Assembly (NCBI RefSeq): GCF_002261425.1
Contig: NZ_NEVJ01000003.1
Location: 2,046,001 to 2,110,000, forward strand
DNA length: 64,000 bases
Origin: Bordetella genomosp. 9
Lineage (GTDB): Bacteria > Pseudomonadota > Gammaproteobacteria > Burkholderiales > Burkholderiaceae_B
Direction of reading: 5' to 3'
In this document: piece after piece, positions 16,342 to 25,666 of the stretch
Numbering within the stretch: the first letter of the stretch is position 1
Layout: every line of letters starts with the position of its first letter
Notes under the pieces: generated by a model
What the model was told of the DNA's origin: nothing
The model's database searches: none
What the model saw: only the letters and a program-made list of their open reading frames with translations
Program-made: the position numbers and the translations under genes

Positions 16342-16704
16342 CTACTTGCGCGTGCCCAGGTCGCTGGGCAGGCTGGACAGCCAGGCAGCGACGTTGACGA
16401 TGTCGGCGTCGCTGAGCTGCGCGGCGAATGCGCCCATGATCGGATTCTTGCGGATGTTGGCCGTGGACGGCGCGCCCGACTGGCCGCGGCGATAGGCCTT
16501 CAGCGCGTGCGCCAGATAGTCCTCATGCTGGCCGGCCAGGATCGGATACTGCGGATCCGTCGGCGTCTTGGCGTCGGCGCCGTGGCACGACGCGCAATTG
16601 AACTTGTCGAACACCGCCTTGCCGGCGGCCAGATCGTCGGCGCGCGACGCGGTCGCGGCCATGCCCAGCAACACCCCGGCGAGGGTCACGATAATGCTTT
16701 TCAT
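16342..16704 (-). CDS. Small periplasmic cytochrome c
   Basis: The 120-residue class I cytochrome c has a signal peptide (about 1-22, ending SRA), one haem site CASCH (Cys37, Cys40, His41) and a likely axial Met in NPIMGAFA near 89. It resembles half of a cytochrome c4. The start at 16704 gives a normal signal peptide; an ATG at 16719 is also in frame. It lies 11 bases downstream of a second small cytochrome c, so both probably form an electron-carrier pair on one transcript. Partner oxidase unknown. Confidence 0.88.
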   Translation of the reverse strand: MKSIIVTLAGVLLGMAATASRADDLAAGKAVFDKFNCASCHGADAKTPTDPQYPILAGQHEDYLAHALKAYRRGQSGAPSTANIRKNPIMGAFAAQLSDADIVNVAAWLSSLPSDLGTRK

Positions 16705-16715
16705 GGATGCCCCCG

Positions 16716-17069
16716 TCATTTGAGATTGGCGTAGTACGCGGCGATGTCGGCGATGTCCTGGTCGGACAGGCTGCCCGCGACGGCGTCCATGGTGGGATGG
16801 CTGCGCTCGCCCTTCTTGTATGCGTTCAGCGCGTTTTCGATGTACTTGGCATTCTGCCCGGCGATCATCGGTACCCGGTAGACCTCGGGGAACGCCGTCT
16901 TGTAGTCCGCGATGCCGTGGCAGCCGATGCACATGGACACCTTGTCACGCCCGGCCTGGGCATTGCCGCCCTGGGCGGCATCCGCGGCATGAGCCGCGCC
17001 GGCGCCCGCACAGGACAGCCAAACGGCAAACAGGCCCGCCTTACGCAATACAGTGGTTCGCAACTTCAT
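16716..17069 (-). CDS. Small periplasmic cytochrome c, first of a pair
   Basis: This 117-residue protein has a signal peptide (about 1-29, ending AHA), one haem site CIGCH (Cys47, Cys50, His51) and a likely axial Met in HPTMDAVAG near 94. The ATG at 17069 is chosen because the signal peptide starts there; upstream frame is arginine-rich and not protein-like. It is followed closely by the other small cytochrome, with similar size and fold but limited identity, which suggests an old duplication or a split c4-type dihaem protein. Confidence 0.88.
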   Translation of the reverse strand: MKLRTTVLRKAGLFAVWLSCAGAGAAHAADAAQGGNAQAGRDKVSMCIGCHGIADYKTAFPEVYRVPMIAGQNAKYIENALNAYKKGERSHPTMDAVAGSLSDQDIADIAAYYANLK

Positions 17070-17248
17070 GAATTGGCTCTTGATATGGCGACTTTGGTTG
17101 CTGGAACTTCTGGAACTGCCTAGCTGACATTCGCGGACCGGCCTCCCCCGGGCCGCAAACCGCACGATTGTACGATAATTAGCCCATCGCCAACGGCGGG
17201 ACCGGTACTCGCACGGACCTTCCCGCGCCACACGAGGTCGCTTCCCTC

Positions 17249-18121
17249 ATGCCCGCAGCTTCTTCCCCCGCCGCGCCGCGCTTCGAAGGCACGGAACGCT
17301 ATGTCGCCACCGAAGACCTGAAACTGGCGGTGAACGCCGCCCTGGCGCTGCAACGCCCGCTATTGATCAAGGGCGAGCCGGGCACCGGCAAGACCATGCT
17401 GGCCGAAGAAGTCGCGAGCGCCCTCGGGCGGCCGCTGCTGCAATGGCACATCAAGTCCACCACCAAGGCGCACCAGGGCCTGTACGAATACGACGCCGTG
17501 TCGCGCCTGCGCGATTCGCAGCTGGGCGATGAAAAGGTGCGGGACATCCGCAACTACATCGTGCAGGGCGTGCTCTGGCAGGCGTTCGAGGCGCCCGAGC
17601 CGGTCGTGCTGCTGATCGATGAAATCGACAAGGCCGACATCGAGTTTCCCAACGACCTGCTGCGCGAGCTGGACCGCATGGAATTCCATGTGTACGAAAC
17701 GCGCCAGACCATCGCCGCGCGGCACCGCCCGCTGGTCATCATCACGTCCAACAACGAAAAGGACCTGCCGGACGCTTTCCTGCGCCGCTGCTTTTTCCAC
17801 TACATCCGCTTTCCCGACCGCGACACCATGCGCGATATCGTCGGCGTGCATTTCCCGACGCTGCGCGCGGACGTGCTGCGCGCAGCGCTGGATACCTTCT
17901 TCGCACTGCGCGACGCGCCGGGGCTCAAGAAAAAGCCGTCGACGTCGGAATTGCTGGACTGGCTGCACCTGCTGCTGGCCGAAGACATCCCCGCCGGCCA
18001 GATCGAGGCCCACGCGGCCACCGCCGTGCCGCTGATGGCCGGCGCGCTGCTGAAGAACGAGCAGGACATGCAGCTGCTGGAACGCCTGGCCGCGATGACG
18101 CGCACCGGCCAGCGCCGCTAG
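17249..18121 (+). CDS. MoxR-family AAA+ ATPase
   Basis: The 290-residue ATPase has Walker A GEPGTGKT (residues 42-49), Walker B VVLLIDEIDKAD near 119-130 and sensor region VIITSNNEKDLPDAFLRRC. MoxR-type ATPases act as chaperones that load cofactors or remodel protein complexes, together with a VWA partner. The next gene, 24 bases on, is such a VWA protein (CoxE-like), so the two form the classic MoxR/VWA unit. Two small cytochromes c are encoded divergently. Cytoplasmic. Confidence 0.92.
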   Translation: MPAASSPAAPRFEGTERYVATEDLKLAVNAALALQRPLLIKGEPGTGKTMLAEEVASALGRPLLQWHIKSTTKAHQGLYEYDAVSRLRDSQLGDEKVRDIRNYIVQGVLWQAFEAPEPVVLLIDEIDKADIEFPNDLLRELDRMEFHVYETRQTIAARHRPLVIITSNNEKDLPDAFLRRCFFHYIRFPDRDTMRDIVGVHFPTLRADVLRAALDTFFALRDAPGLKKKPSTSELLDWLHLLLAEDIPAGQIEAHAATAVPLMAGALLKNEQDMQLLERLAAMTRTGQRR

Positions 18122-18145
18122 GATAAGTCCAGGTCCGGCGCCGCC

Positions 18146-19318
18146 ATGCTGATCGACTTCTTCTACCACCTGCGCGCGCACCGGCTGCCCGTGTCGGTGC
18201 AGGAATACCTGACTCTGCTGGAAGCGCTGCGACTGCCGCTGATGCCGCCGACGCTCGATGAGTTCTACCACCTGTCGCGCATGACGCTGGTCAAGGACGA
18301 GACCCTGTTCGACCGCTACGACCAGGCCTTCGCCGCGTACTACCGCGGCATCGCCGCCAGCCTGCCGCCGGACAAGCAGATCCCGCTGGACTGGCTGATC
18401 AAGCAGATGGAACGCACGCTCACACCGGAAGAAAAAGCCGCCATCCAGGCCCATGGCTGGGACAAGCTGATGGAGCTGTTCAAGCAAAGGCTGCAGGAGC
18501 AGACCGAGCGCCATGCCGGCGGCAGCAAATGGATAGGCACCGGCGGCACGTCGCCTTTCGGCAATGGCGGCTACCATCCGGAAGGCATACGCGTGGGTGG
18601 GGAGTCGGGCGGCAATCGCAGCGCGGTCAAGGTCTGGGACATGCGCCAGTTCCGCGACTACGACGACACGCTGGAACTGGGCACCCGCAATTTCAAGGTG
18701 GCGCTGCGGCGGTTGCGCCGCTTCGCGCGCCAGGGCGCCGACCTGGAACTGGACCTGGACGACACCATCGCCAGCACGGCCCGCAACGCGGGCCACCTGG
18801 ATCTGCGCCTGGTGCCCGAACGGCGCAATACCGTGAAAGTGCTGATGCTGCTCGACGTGGGCGGCAGCATGGACGATCACATCGCCCGCGTCGAGGAACT
18901 GTTTTCCGCGGCGCGCACCGAATTCCGCCACCTGGACGTGTTCTATTTCCACAATTGCCCGTACGAGCGCCTGTGGCAAAGCAACCGGCGCCGCCAGAGC
19001 GACAGCTTCGACACCTGGGACGTCCTGCGCAAGTACAACGCGGACTGGCGGCTGATCATCGTCGGCGACGCCACGATGAGCCCCTATGAAATCCTGCAGC
19101 CGGGGGGTTCGGTCGAGCACATGAACAAGGAAGCCGGCGCGGTATGGATGCAGCGCCTGCTGGAAGCCTGGCCCAAGGCGGCGTGGCTGAACCCGGAACC
19201 CACGGCGTCCTGGCCTTATCGGCAGTCCATCGCGATCCTGAAGAACATCATGCACGACCGCATGTATCCGGTCACCGTCGCCGGCCTGGAACAGGCGATG
19301 CGCATGCTGTCGAAATGA
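18146..19318 (+). CDS. VWA domain-containing CoxE-like protein
   Basis: The 390-residue partner of the MoxR ATPase has an N-terminal CoxE-like part (MLIDFFYHLRAHRLPVSVQEYL) and a C-terminal VWA domain (about 225-390). The metal-site motif reads LMLLDVGGSMDDH: the usual DxSxS is DxGxS here, as in other CoxE-like proteins. The stretch GGTSPFGNGGYHPEGIRVGG near 132-151 is also typical. The pair probably matures or remodels an enzyme complex; the client is not shown. The stop lies one base from the stop of the convergent acetyltransferase. Confidence 0.9.
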   Translation: MLIDFFYHLRAHRLPVSVQEYLTLLEALRLPLMPPTLDEFYHLSRMTLVKDETLFDRYDQAFAAYYRGIAASLPPDKQIPLDWLIKQMERTLTPEEKAAIQAHGWDKLMELFKQRLQEQTERHAGGSKWIGTGGTSPFGNGGYHPEGIRVGGESGGNRSAVKVWDMRQFRDYDDTLELGTRNFKVALRRLRRFARQGADLELDLDDTIASTARNAGHLDLRLVPERRNTVKVLMLLDVGGSMDDHIARVEELFSAARTEFRHLDVFYFHNCPYERLWQSNRRRQSDSFDTWDVLRKYNADWRLIIVGDATMSPYEILQPGGSVEHMNKEAGAVWMQRLLEAWPKAAWLNPEPTASWPYRQSIAILKNIMHDRMYPVTVAGLEQAMRMLSK

Positions 19319-19319
19319 A

Positions 19320-19841
19320 TCAGCCGTCGGCCGGCTCGTCCGGGGTTTCCAGCAGCATCTGGTAGAACGCCACGTCCAGCCAGCGGCCGAACTTGAAGCC
19401 GGCCTGCCGCACCGTACCGGCGTGCATGAACCCCAGTTTTTCGTGCAAGGCGCAACTGGCCGTGTTGCTGGTATCGATGGCGCCCACCAGCACGTGGTAC
19501 TGCTGGGCGCGGGCGCGCGCGATCAGGGCGCGCATCAGCGCCTGGCCCAGGCCGCGGCCGCGATAATCGCGCCCGACGTACACGGAGTGTTCGACCGAAT
19601 ACTTGAAGGCCGGAAAGGCGCGGAACGTGCCATAGCTGGCGAAGCCCATGAGCGTGCCGTCACCGTCCTCGAAGCCGATCACCGGGAAGCCGCCCTTGCG
19701 CTTGGCCTCGAACCAGGCCTGCATCACGGCGTCCGTGCGCGGCTGGTATTCATACAGCGCCGTCGACGTCAGGATGGCGTGGTTGAAGATCTCCAGCATG
19801 GCGCCCGCGTGGCGCTCGTAGGTGCAATCGACAGGAATCAT
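19320..19841 (-). CDS. GNAT N-acetyltransferase, phosphinothricin acetyltransferase-like
   Basis: The 173-residue protein shows the GNAT fold: acceptor region near FNHAILTSTALYEYQPRT, acetyl-CoA motif YVGRDYRGRGLGQALMRALIARA (about 95-117) and the ending AIDTSNTASCALHEKLGFMHAGTVRQAGFKFGRWLD. The overall pattern matches the PAT/YncA group, which acetylates small amines such as phosphinothricin or methionine derivatives. The stop is one base from the convergent VWA gene. It is followed upstream by the ExbD-like gene on the same strand, 22 bases away. Substrate is inferred only from the family. Confidence 0.88.
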   Translation of the reverse strand: MIPVDCTYERHAGAMLEIFNHAILTSTALYEYQPRTDAVMQAWFEAKRKGGFPVIGFEDGDGTLMGFASYGTFRAFPAFKYSVEHSVYVGRDYRGRGLGQALMRALIARARAQQYHVLVGAIDTSNTASCALHEKLGFMHAGTVRQAGFKFGRWLDVAFYQMLLETPDEPADG

Positions 19842-19863
19842 CGGGTACTCATCCGCGCGGGCC

Positions 19864-20289
19864 CTATTTGGGCGCGGCCATGACTTCGGAATCCAGCCGG
19901 GCGCGCGGGAAGGCGGCGTCCGGATTGCCGGGCACGAATTCCGTGATCATGCCGCGGTCGCGCTGGTACTGGAAATAGCGGGCGCTCTTCATGCCCGCCT
20001 GATGCACCACGCGTGCCAGCGCGCTGATGTCGTTCAACGTCAGCGTGGGATCGACCAGCACCGCGACCGGGGTGTCGGGACCGCGTTTCTTGTCGCGGGC
20101 CACCGCCGTCAGCGCCATTCCCAGCTGCTTGCCGTCCAGCCGGCGGGCATCGGCATCCACCGTGTATTGCGGCGCTTTCGCGCCCTTGGCCGGCGGAAAG
20201 GTGTCCACCACCACGGGCGAACGCGCCGCCGCGGCGCCGCACAGGCTCAAGGCGGCCAGCAGGAAAAGGATCTTCTGGAAAAGCTTCAT
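19864..20289 (-). CDS. Exported ExbD/TolR-like small protein
   Basis: The 141-residue protein has a hydrophobic N-terminus (about 3-21) that may be a signal peptide or anchor, then a periplasmic domain with YTVDADARRLDGKQLGMAL and PVAVLVDPTLTLNDISALARVVHQAGMKSARYF. That strand-helix pattern resembles the periplasmic domain of ExbD/TolR. No ExbB/TolQ partner is nearby, and the protonatable Asp of the ExbD helix is missing from the hydrophobic segment. It is probably not a working motor subunit. Likely cotranscribed with the downstream acetyltransferase. Confidence 0.6.
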   Translation of the reverse strand: MKLFQKILFLLAALSLCGAAAARSPVVVDTFPPAKGAKAPQYTVDADARRLDGKQLGMALTAVARDKKRGPDTPVAVLVDPTLTLNDISALARVVHQAGMKSARYFQYQRDRGMITEFVPGNPDAAFPRARLDSEVMAAPK

Positions 20290-20441
20290 CTTGAATTCGT
20301 TCCTAGTGATGCGGGGCGCGGTCAGGCCGCGCGGGTAGAAATATACCTTGGCGATCCGCCGCCGCCCAGGGCGCGGGGGGTGGCGGCCCCCGTGTAATGC
20401 GCCGCCGATTCGTCTCGGATCGCAGGGAATCCAGGGCGACG

Positions 20442-20457
20442 CGATAGGAACCTATCG
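20442..20457. promoter_or_regulatory. Palindrome upstream of the M16 protease gene
   Basis: CGATAGG and CCTATCG form a perfect seven-base inverted repeat around AA. It lies 49 bases before the protease ATG, directly ahead of GTATACACT, a possible -10 region. An operator at this promoter is plausible; no regulator gene is adjacent. Confidence 0.4.
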
Positions 20458-20505
20458 ACCCGTATACACTCCAACACGTTCACTACCTCGCAGGGAAACC
20501 CGTCC

Positions 20506-23256
20506 ATGCCCATTTCCACCCCCGCATTGTCGCGCCACCTGAAGACACTGCTGTTTTCGTCCTTCCTGGCTTTCCAGGCCAGCGCGGCGACATTGCCGGA
20601 AGGCACGACAGAAGTCTCGTCCGTAGAGGGCATTACGGAATTCCGCCTGAGCAACGGGCTGCGCGTGCTGCTGGCGCCGGACGATTCCAAACCCACCACC
20701 ACCGTCAACATGACCTATCTGGTGGGCTCGCGCAACGAAAACTACGGCCAGACGGGCATGGCGCACCTGCTGGAACACATGCTGTTCAAGGGCACGCCCA
20801 CCACCCGCAACGCGATGGGCGAATTCTCGAAGCGCGGCCTGGCCGCCAACGGCAGCACCAGCAGCGACCGCACCAACTATTTCGCCAGCTTCGCCGCCAA
20901 CCCGGAAACGCTCGACTGGTACCTGGGCTGGCAGGCCGACGCCATGGTCAACTCGCTGATCGCGCGCGAAGACCTGGACACGGAAATGACCGTGGTGCGC
21001 AACGAGATGGAAAGCGGCGAAAACAGCCCCTTCCGCATCCTGATGCAAAAGATGGAAGCCACGGCCTTCCAGTGGCACAACTACGGCAAGGACACCATAG
21101 GCGCGCGCTCGGACGTCGAAAACGTCGATATCGGCCAGCTGCAGGCGTTCTACCACCAGTATTACCAGCCCGACAACGCCGTGCTCATCGTCGCGGGCAA
21201 GTTCAATCCCCAGGATACGCTGGACACGATCAGCAAGACGCTGGGCAAGGTGCCGCGCCCCAGCCGTCCGCTGCCGCCCGAATACACGGTGGAACCGGTG
21301 CAGGACGGCGAACGCGAAGTCACGCTGCGGCGCGCCGGCGGCACGCCCCTGGTCGCCGCGATGTACCACATTCCCGCCGCCGGCAGCCCCGACTACGTAC
21401 CGATGGACCTGGCCACCGTCATGCTGTCGGACACGCCGTCCGGCCGGCTGTACCGCACCCTGGTGCAGCGCAAGCTGGCGTCGGACGTCTTCGGTTTCAC
21501 GATGGAACAGCGCGATCCCGGCGTGGTGATGTTCGGCGCGCAGCTCGAGCCCACCATGAACCAGGACGCCTCCCTGAAGGCGCTGACCAGCACGCTGGAA
21601 TCGGTGTCCCGCACGCCTTTCACGCAGGAAGAGCTGGACCGCGCGCGCAGCAAGTGGCTGCGCGACTGGGAGCAGACCTATAGCGACCCGCAGCGGATCG
21701 GCGTCGCCCTGTCCGAAGCCATCGCCAGCGGCGACTGGCGCCTGTTCTTCCTGCAGCGCGATCGCGTGCGCGAGGCCAGGCTGGCCGACGTGCAGCGCGT
21801 CGCCGCCGCCTACCTGGTGCCCAGCAACCGCACGGCGGGCCGCTATATCCCGACAGCCAAGCCGGTGCGCGCGCCGGCCAACAGCCGCGTCGACCTGACC
21901 GCCGCGCTGAAGGACTACAAGGGCGACCCGGGCTACACCCAGGCCGCGGCCTTCGATCCCACCCCGGCCAATATCGACAAGCTGACGGTACGCCGCACGC
22001 TGGATCTGCCCAACGGCAAGGTGGACGTCGCCCTGCTGTCCAAGCCCACGCGCGGACACCGCGTGCGCGCGCGCCTGCTCGTGCAGTTCGGCAATGCCGA
22101 CACCTTGCGCGGCCAGCGCGACGTCGCCGACGCCGTGGCCGATATGCTGGAGCGCGGCACCGGCAAACTGTCGCGCCAGGCCATCCAGGACCGCTTCGAC
22201 CAGTTGAAGGCGGACGTCAATTTCAGCGGCTCGGGCACCAATCTGTCCGTTTCCATCTCCACCACGCGCGACAACCTGCCCGCGGTGGTCGCCACGGTGA
22301 TGGACATCGTCCGCAATGCCAACTTCCCGCAGGCCCAGCTGGACGAGTACAAGGCGCAGGCCATCACCGCCATCCAGAACGCCATGAACGAACCATCGGC
22401 CCTGGCCATGCGCGCCCTGGCGCGGCAGGACAATCCGTGGCCCAAGGACGATATCCGCTACGTGCCGACCTTCGAGGAATCGCTGGCCAGCGTGCGGACC
22501 CTGTCGCATGACGTGCTGGCGCGCTTCCACAACCGGTTCTACGGCGCCGGCACGATCGCCTTCTCCGCCGTGGGCGACTTCGACGCGGACGCCACCGAGG
22601 CCGCGCTGAAGAAAGGCCTGGCGGGCTGGAAGCGCGGCGCGCCCTATACCCGGGTGCCCGATCCCTACCGCGCCATCCCGGCGCAGAAGTTCGACATTCC
22701 CACGCCGGACAAGGCCAACGCCTTCTACGCCAGCCGCATGCCGCTGGAACTGCAGGACACGTCCAAGGACTACGCGGCCTTGTACATGGCCAACTATCTG
22801 CTGGGCACGTCGGAAACCTCGCGCTTGTGGAACCGGGTTCGCGAAAAGGACGGCCTGTCGTACAACGTGCGCAGCACGCTGTCGGCATCGTCGTACGAGC
22901 CGCGCGGCAGCTGGGTGGTCTATGCGATCTACGCGCCGGAAAACCGCCAGCGCCTGGAGCAGGCCATTTCGGAAGAACTGGCGCGCGTCCGCAAGGACGG
23001 CTTTACGGAAGCGGAAATCCGCGACGGCATCGCGTCGCTGCTGAACTATCGCCGCCTGAGCCGGGCGCAGGACGACGTCCTGGCCAGCACGTGGATAGAC
23101 TATATCCGCCGCGGCCGCACCTTCGCCTGGTCGGCCGACATGGACAAGCAGATCACCGCGCTGACGCCGGCCACTGTGAACGAGGCGCTGCGCACCTACC
23201 TGAAGCCGCAGGACTTCAGCACCGCGGTGGCGGGCGACTTCACCAAGAAAAAGTAA
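20506..23256 (+). CDS. M16 family zinc metalloprotease (pitrilysin/insulinase type), exported
   Basis: The 916-residue protein has a signal peptide (about 1-28, ending QASA) and two M16 repeats. The zinc motif HLLEH is at residues 87-91 (GMAHLLEHMLFKG), with the further Glu in MTVVRNEMESGENSP near 165-175. The second half (from about 500) repeats the fold, with LLGTSETSRLWNRVREKDGLSYNVRS, the substrate-binding region of inactive C-terminal domains. It degrades peptides in the periplasm. AGGG lies before the ATG, and a strong terminator follows the stop, so it is a single-gene unit. Confidence 0.94.
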   Translation: MPISTPALSRHLKTLLFSSFLAFQASAATLPEGTTEVSSVEGITEFRLSNGLRVLLAPDDSKPTTTVNMTYLVGSRNENYGQTGMAHLLEHMLFKGTPTTRNAMGEFSKRGLAANGSTSSDRTNYFASFAANPETLDWYLGWQADAMVNSLIAREDLDTEMTVVRNEMESGENSPFRILMQKMEATAFQWHNYGKDTIGARSDVENVDIGQLQAFYHQYYQPDNAVLIVAGKFNPQDTLDTISKTLGKVPRPSRPLPPEYTVEPVQDGEREVTLRRAGGTPLVAAMYHIPAAGSPDYVPMDLATVMLSDTPSGRLYRTLVQRKLASDVFGFTMEQRDPGVVMFGAQLEPTMNQDASLKALTSTLESVSRTPFTQEELDRARSKWLRDWEQTYSDPQRIGVALSEAIASGDWRLFFLQRDRVREARLADVQRVAAAYLVPSNRTAGRYIPTAKPVRAPANSRVDLTAALKDYKGDPGYTQAAAFDPTPANIDKLTVRRTLDLPNGKVDVALLSKPTRGHRVRARLLVQFGNADTLRGQRDVADAVADMLERGTGKLSRQAIQDRFDQLKADVNFSGSGTNLSVSISTTRDNLPAVVATVMDIVRNANFPQAQLDEYKAQAITAIQNAMNEPSALAMRALARQDNPWPKDDIRYVPTFEESLASVRTLSHDVLARFHNRFYGAGTIAFSAVGDFDADATEAALKKGLAGWKRGAPYTRVPDPYRAIPAQKFDIPTPDKANAFYASRMPLELQDTSKDYAALYMANYLLGTSETSRLWNRVREKDGLSYNVRSTLSASSYEPRGSWVVYAIYAPENRQRLEQAISEELARVRKDGFTEAEIRDGIASLLNYRRLSRAQDDVLASTWIDYIRRGRTFAWSADMDKQITALTPATVNEALRTYLKPQDFSTAVAGDFTKKK

Positions 23257-23270
23257 ACCCCGCCGCCGTA

Positions 23271-23304
23271 AAAATGGCGCGGCCAAAGGCCGCGCCATTT
23301 TTTT
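23271..23304 (+). terminator. Intrinsic terminator of the M16 protease gene
   Basis: AAAATGGCGCGGCC and GGCCGCGCCATTTT pair perfectly over 14 bases around AAA, followed by three more T. It starts 15 bases after the protease stop codon. The A-rich left flank means it may also work on the opposite strand. Confidence 0.92.
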
Positions 23305-23377
23305 GCCTGGGTCGGGTCACGCGGGGCTGTCCCCACGCAGCTGTCGCCAGTCACCCGCCGCCCCGCGGCGCCGGGCC

Positions 23378-25666
23378 CTACGCGTGCGGATAGTCCTTCA
23401 GCCGCGGGCCGGCGGCCAGCGGCGTGCTGCGCAGGCGCATGCCGGTGGCGTCGGCGATGGCGTTGGCCACGCAGGCCGACGCCGGTCCTTGCGACGCCTC
23501 GCCCGCGCCCAGGAAGGGCGCGCCGGGACGGTCGATCAGGTGCACTTCTATCTTGTCCGGCACATTGGAAAAACGCAGGATCGGATAGGTGCTCCAGTCG
23601 AAGGTGGTGACCCGCCGCTTGTCGAAATGCAGCTGTTCGTACAGCGTCCAGCTGGTGGACTGGATGATGCCGCCCTCCACCTGGTTGCGCACGCCGTCCG
23701 GATTGACGATCTGCCCGGTGTCGATGGCGGCGACCGCGCGATGGACGTGCACCTCGCCCGAATCGCGGTCCACTGTCAGCTCCATGCCGATGGCCAGGTA
23801 GGCCATCAGGTTCTTGTACATGGCGAAGGAAAAGCCGAAGCCGCGGCCCGGTTCGCGCTTGCGCTTGGGATCCCAGCCGAAGCGTTGGGCCGCCAGCTGG
23901 ATCACGTCGCGGGCGCGCGGGTCCTTGATGTGCCGCAGGCGGTATTCCACCGGATCGGCCTGGGTCGCCGCCGCCAGCTCGTCCATGAAGCTTTCGATGG
24001 CGAAGATGTTCATGTAGGCGCCCAGCGACCGCATCGCCGACACGCGCAAGGGCATCTCGGGTATGAAGTGATGCAGCACCTTGGCGTTGGGGAAAGCGTA
24101 CAGCGGGATGCTGTTGCGGTCGCCGCCGCCCTCCGGCATGGGAATCGGCACGGGCGGCGCGGGCGTGAACGGCTGCGCCAGCGCCCAGGTCGGGATCATG
24201 CGGCCGGCATTGTCGATGCGCTGGTTATGGCCGTTGCTCCATATCTCGTACTGCCAGTCCACCACATTGCCCTGGGCGTCCAGCGACGCCTGCACTTCGG
24301 TCACCATGGGCGGACCGGCAGGCTCCCAGGTATGTTCCTGGTCGCGCATCCATTGCACGCGCACGGGACGTCCCGGCACGGCGCGGGCGACCAGCGCCGC
24401 GTCGGCGGCCACGTCATCCGCGCCGTTGTGGCCGTAGCAGCCCGAACCTTCCACGTGGATGCAGCGCACCTTGTCCTGCGGTAGCGACAGCATTTCCGCC
24501 AGGCCCTTGCGCAGCGGGAAAACGCCTTGCGTATGCGTCCATACCGTCATCGCGCCATTGTCGAAATGGCCGATGGCGCAGGAGGGCCCGATGGAGCCGT
24601 GGGTCAGATACGGCTTGGAATAGCGCGCCTTCAGGGTGCGCACGCCGGGCGCGGCGGGGCCCTTGCGGTCGATCACGTCGATTTCGCGCGAAGGCAGCGA
24701 CTTCAGGTAGTCGTGGATGCCGGCTTCGTCCGGCAGCACATAGGTTTCTTCCCATTGCGCCGACTGCGCCAGGGCGCGCATGGCGACGATGGCCTGCCAT
24801 TCGTCCTGGGCCACCACGGCCAGGTAGTTGCCGTCGTGGACAACCTTGATCACGCCGGGCATGGCCTGCACGCCGTCGAAGTCGGCCTTGATCAGCCTGG
24901 CGCCATAGGATGGCTGGCGCACCACGCGCGCGTGCACCATGCCGGGCAGGCGCATGTCCTGCACATAGCTGGCGCCGCCGGTCACCTTGCCCGGGATGTC
25001 CACGCGCGGCATGGACTGGCCCAGCACCGTGTGGGTCCGGGGATCCTTCAGGGAAGATTCCGGCTGGGCGGCGCGATGCAGGTCCAGGCCGGCAACCGCT
25101 TCCCCATAGGTCAGGCGCCGGCCGTCGGGCGCCTGGATCACGCCCTGGGCGACGGTCAGCGTATCGACGGCCACCTTCAGGCGGTCCGCCGCGGCTTGCA
25201 CGAGCAGCCCGCGCACCTGCGCGGCGGCGTTCAGGATGGCGGTGCCGCTGTCGGCCACCGAATGGCTGCCGGCGGTATAGCCTTCGTTGGGCGTGCGCCC
25301 CGTGTCGGCGGTGACCAGATGCACCGCTTCCGGCGCGACGTCCAGTTCTTCCGCCGCGATCTGGATGAACGCCGTGCGCACGCCGGTGCCGAGCTCGGCC
25401 TTGCCCGTGAAGACGGTGAGCTTGCCGGTTTCGTCCAGCCTGACCCAGGCGTCCAGCATGGGCGTGGTGTTCAGGTTGCCAGGCAATTTCGGGCCCTTGG
25501 ACGCGGCTTCCTGCGCCATGGCGGGCATGTGGGGCAGCAGCGAAAAGCCGACGGTGATGGCGCCGGCGGCCAGGAAGCGGCGGCGCGTCGGGTCATGGGG
25601 CAGTTCGCGCGATGCGCCCGATGGATGTCGCGGGGCGCTCGGGCGCGCGGTCCGGCTTGCGCTCAT
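23378..25666 (-). CDS. Molybdopterin-binding subunit of aldehyde/isoquinoline-type oxidoreductase, Tat-exported
   Basis: The 762-residue xanthine-dehydrogenase-family large subunit resembles IorB. It has a twin-arginine signal (DPTRRRFLAAGAITVGF, about 27-43). Cofactor regions include VHLVTADTGRTPNEGYTAGSHS near 114-135, HVEGSGCYGHNGADDVAADAALVAR near 394-418 and GAGEASQGPASACVANAIADATG near the end (the catalytic Glu region). It would hydroxylate an aldehyde or N-heterocycle in the periplasm. The ATG at 25666 overlaps the stop of the FeS gene. With the FeS and cytochrome c genes upstream it forms a complete electron path. Substrate unknown. Confidence 0.9.
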   Translation of the reverse strand: MSASRTARPSAPRHPSGASRELPHDPTRRRFLAAGAITVGFSLLPHMPAMAQEAASKGPKLPGNLNTTPMLDAWVRLDETGKLTVFTGKAELGTGVRTAFIQIAAEELDVAPEAVHLVTADTGRTPNEGYTAGSHSVADSGTAILNAAAQVRGLLVQAAADRLKVAVDTLTVAQGVIQAPDGRRLTYGEAVAGLDLHRAAQPESSLKDPRTHTVLGQSMPRVDIPGKVTGGASYVQDMRLPGMVHARVVRQPSYGARLIKADFDGVQAMPGVIKVVHDGNYLAVVAQDEWQAIVAMRALAQSAQWEETYVLPDEAGIHDYLKSLPSREIDVIDRKGPAAPGVRTLKARYSKPYLTHGSIGPSCAIGHFDNGAMTVWTHTQGVFPLRKGLAEMLSLPQDKVRCIHVEGSGCYGHNGADDVAADAALVARAVPGRPVRVQWMRDQEHTWEPAGPPMVTEVQASLDAQGNVVDWQYEIWSNGHNQRIDNAGRMIPTWALAQPFTPAPPVPIPMPEGGGDRNSIPLYAFPNAKVLHHFIPEMPLRVSAMRSLGAYMNIFAIESFMDELAAATQADPVEYRLRHIKDPRARDVIQLAAQRFGWDPKRKREPGRGFGFSFAMYKNLMAYLAIGMELTVDRDSGEVHVHRAVAAIDTGQIVNPDGVRNQVEGGIIQSTSWTLYEQLHFDKRRVTTFDWSTYPILRFSNVPDKIEVHLIDRPGAPFLGAGEASQGPASACVANAIADATGMRLRSTPLAAGPRLKDYPHA

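Noticed and set aside
20452..23298. 948-codon open frame on the minus strand across the M16 protease gene
   Set aside because: Antisense shadow of a certain gene; it also contains the protease terminator hairpin.
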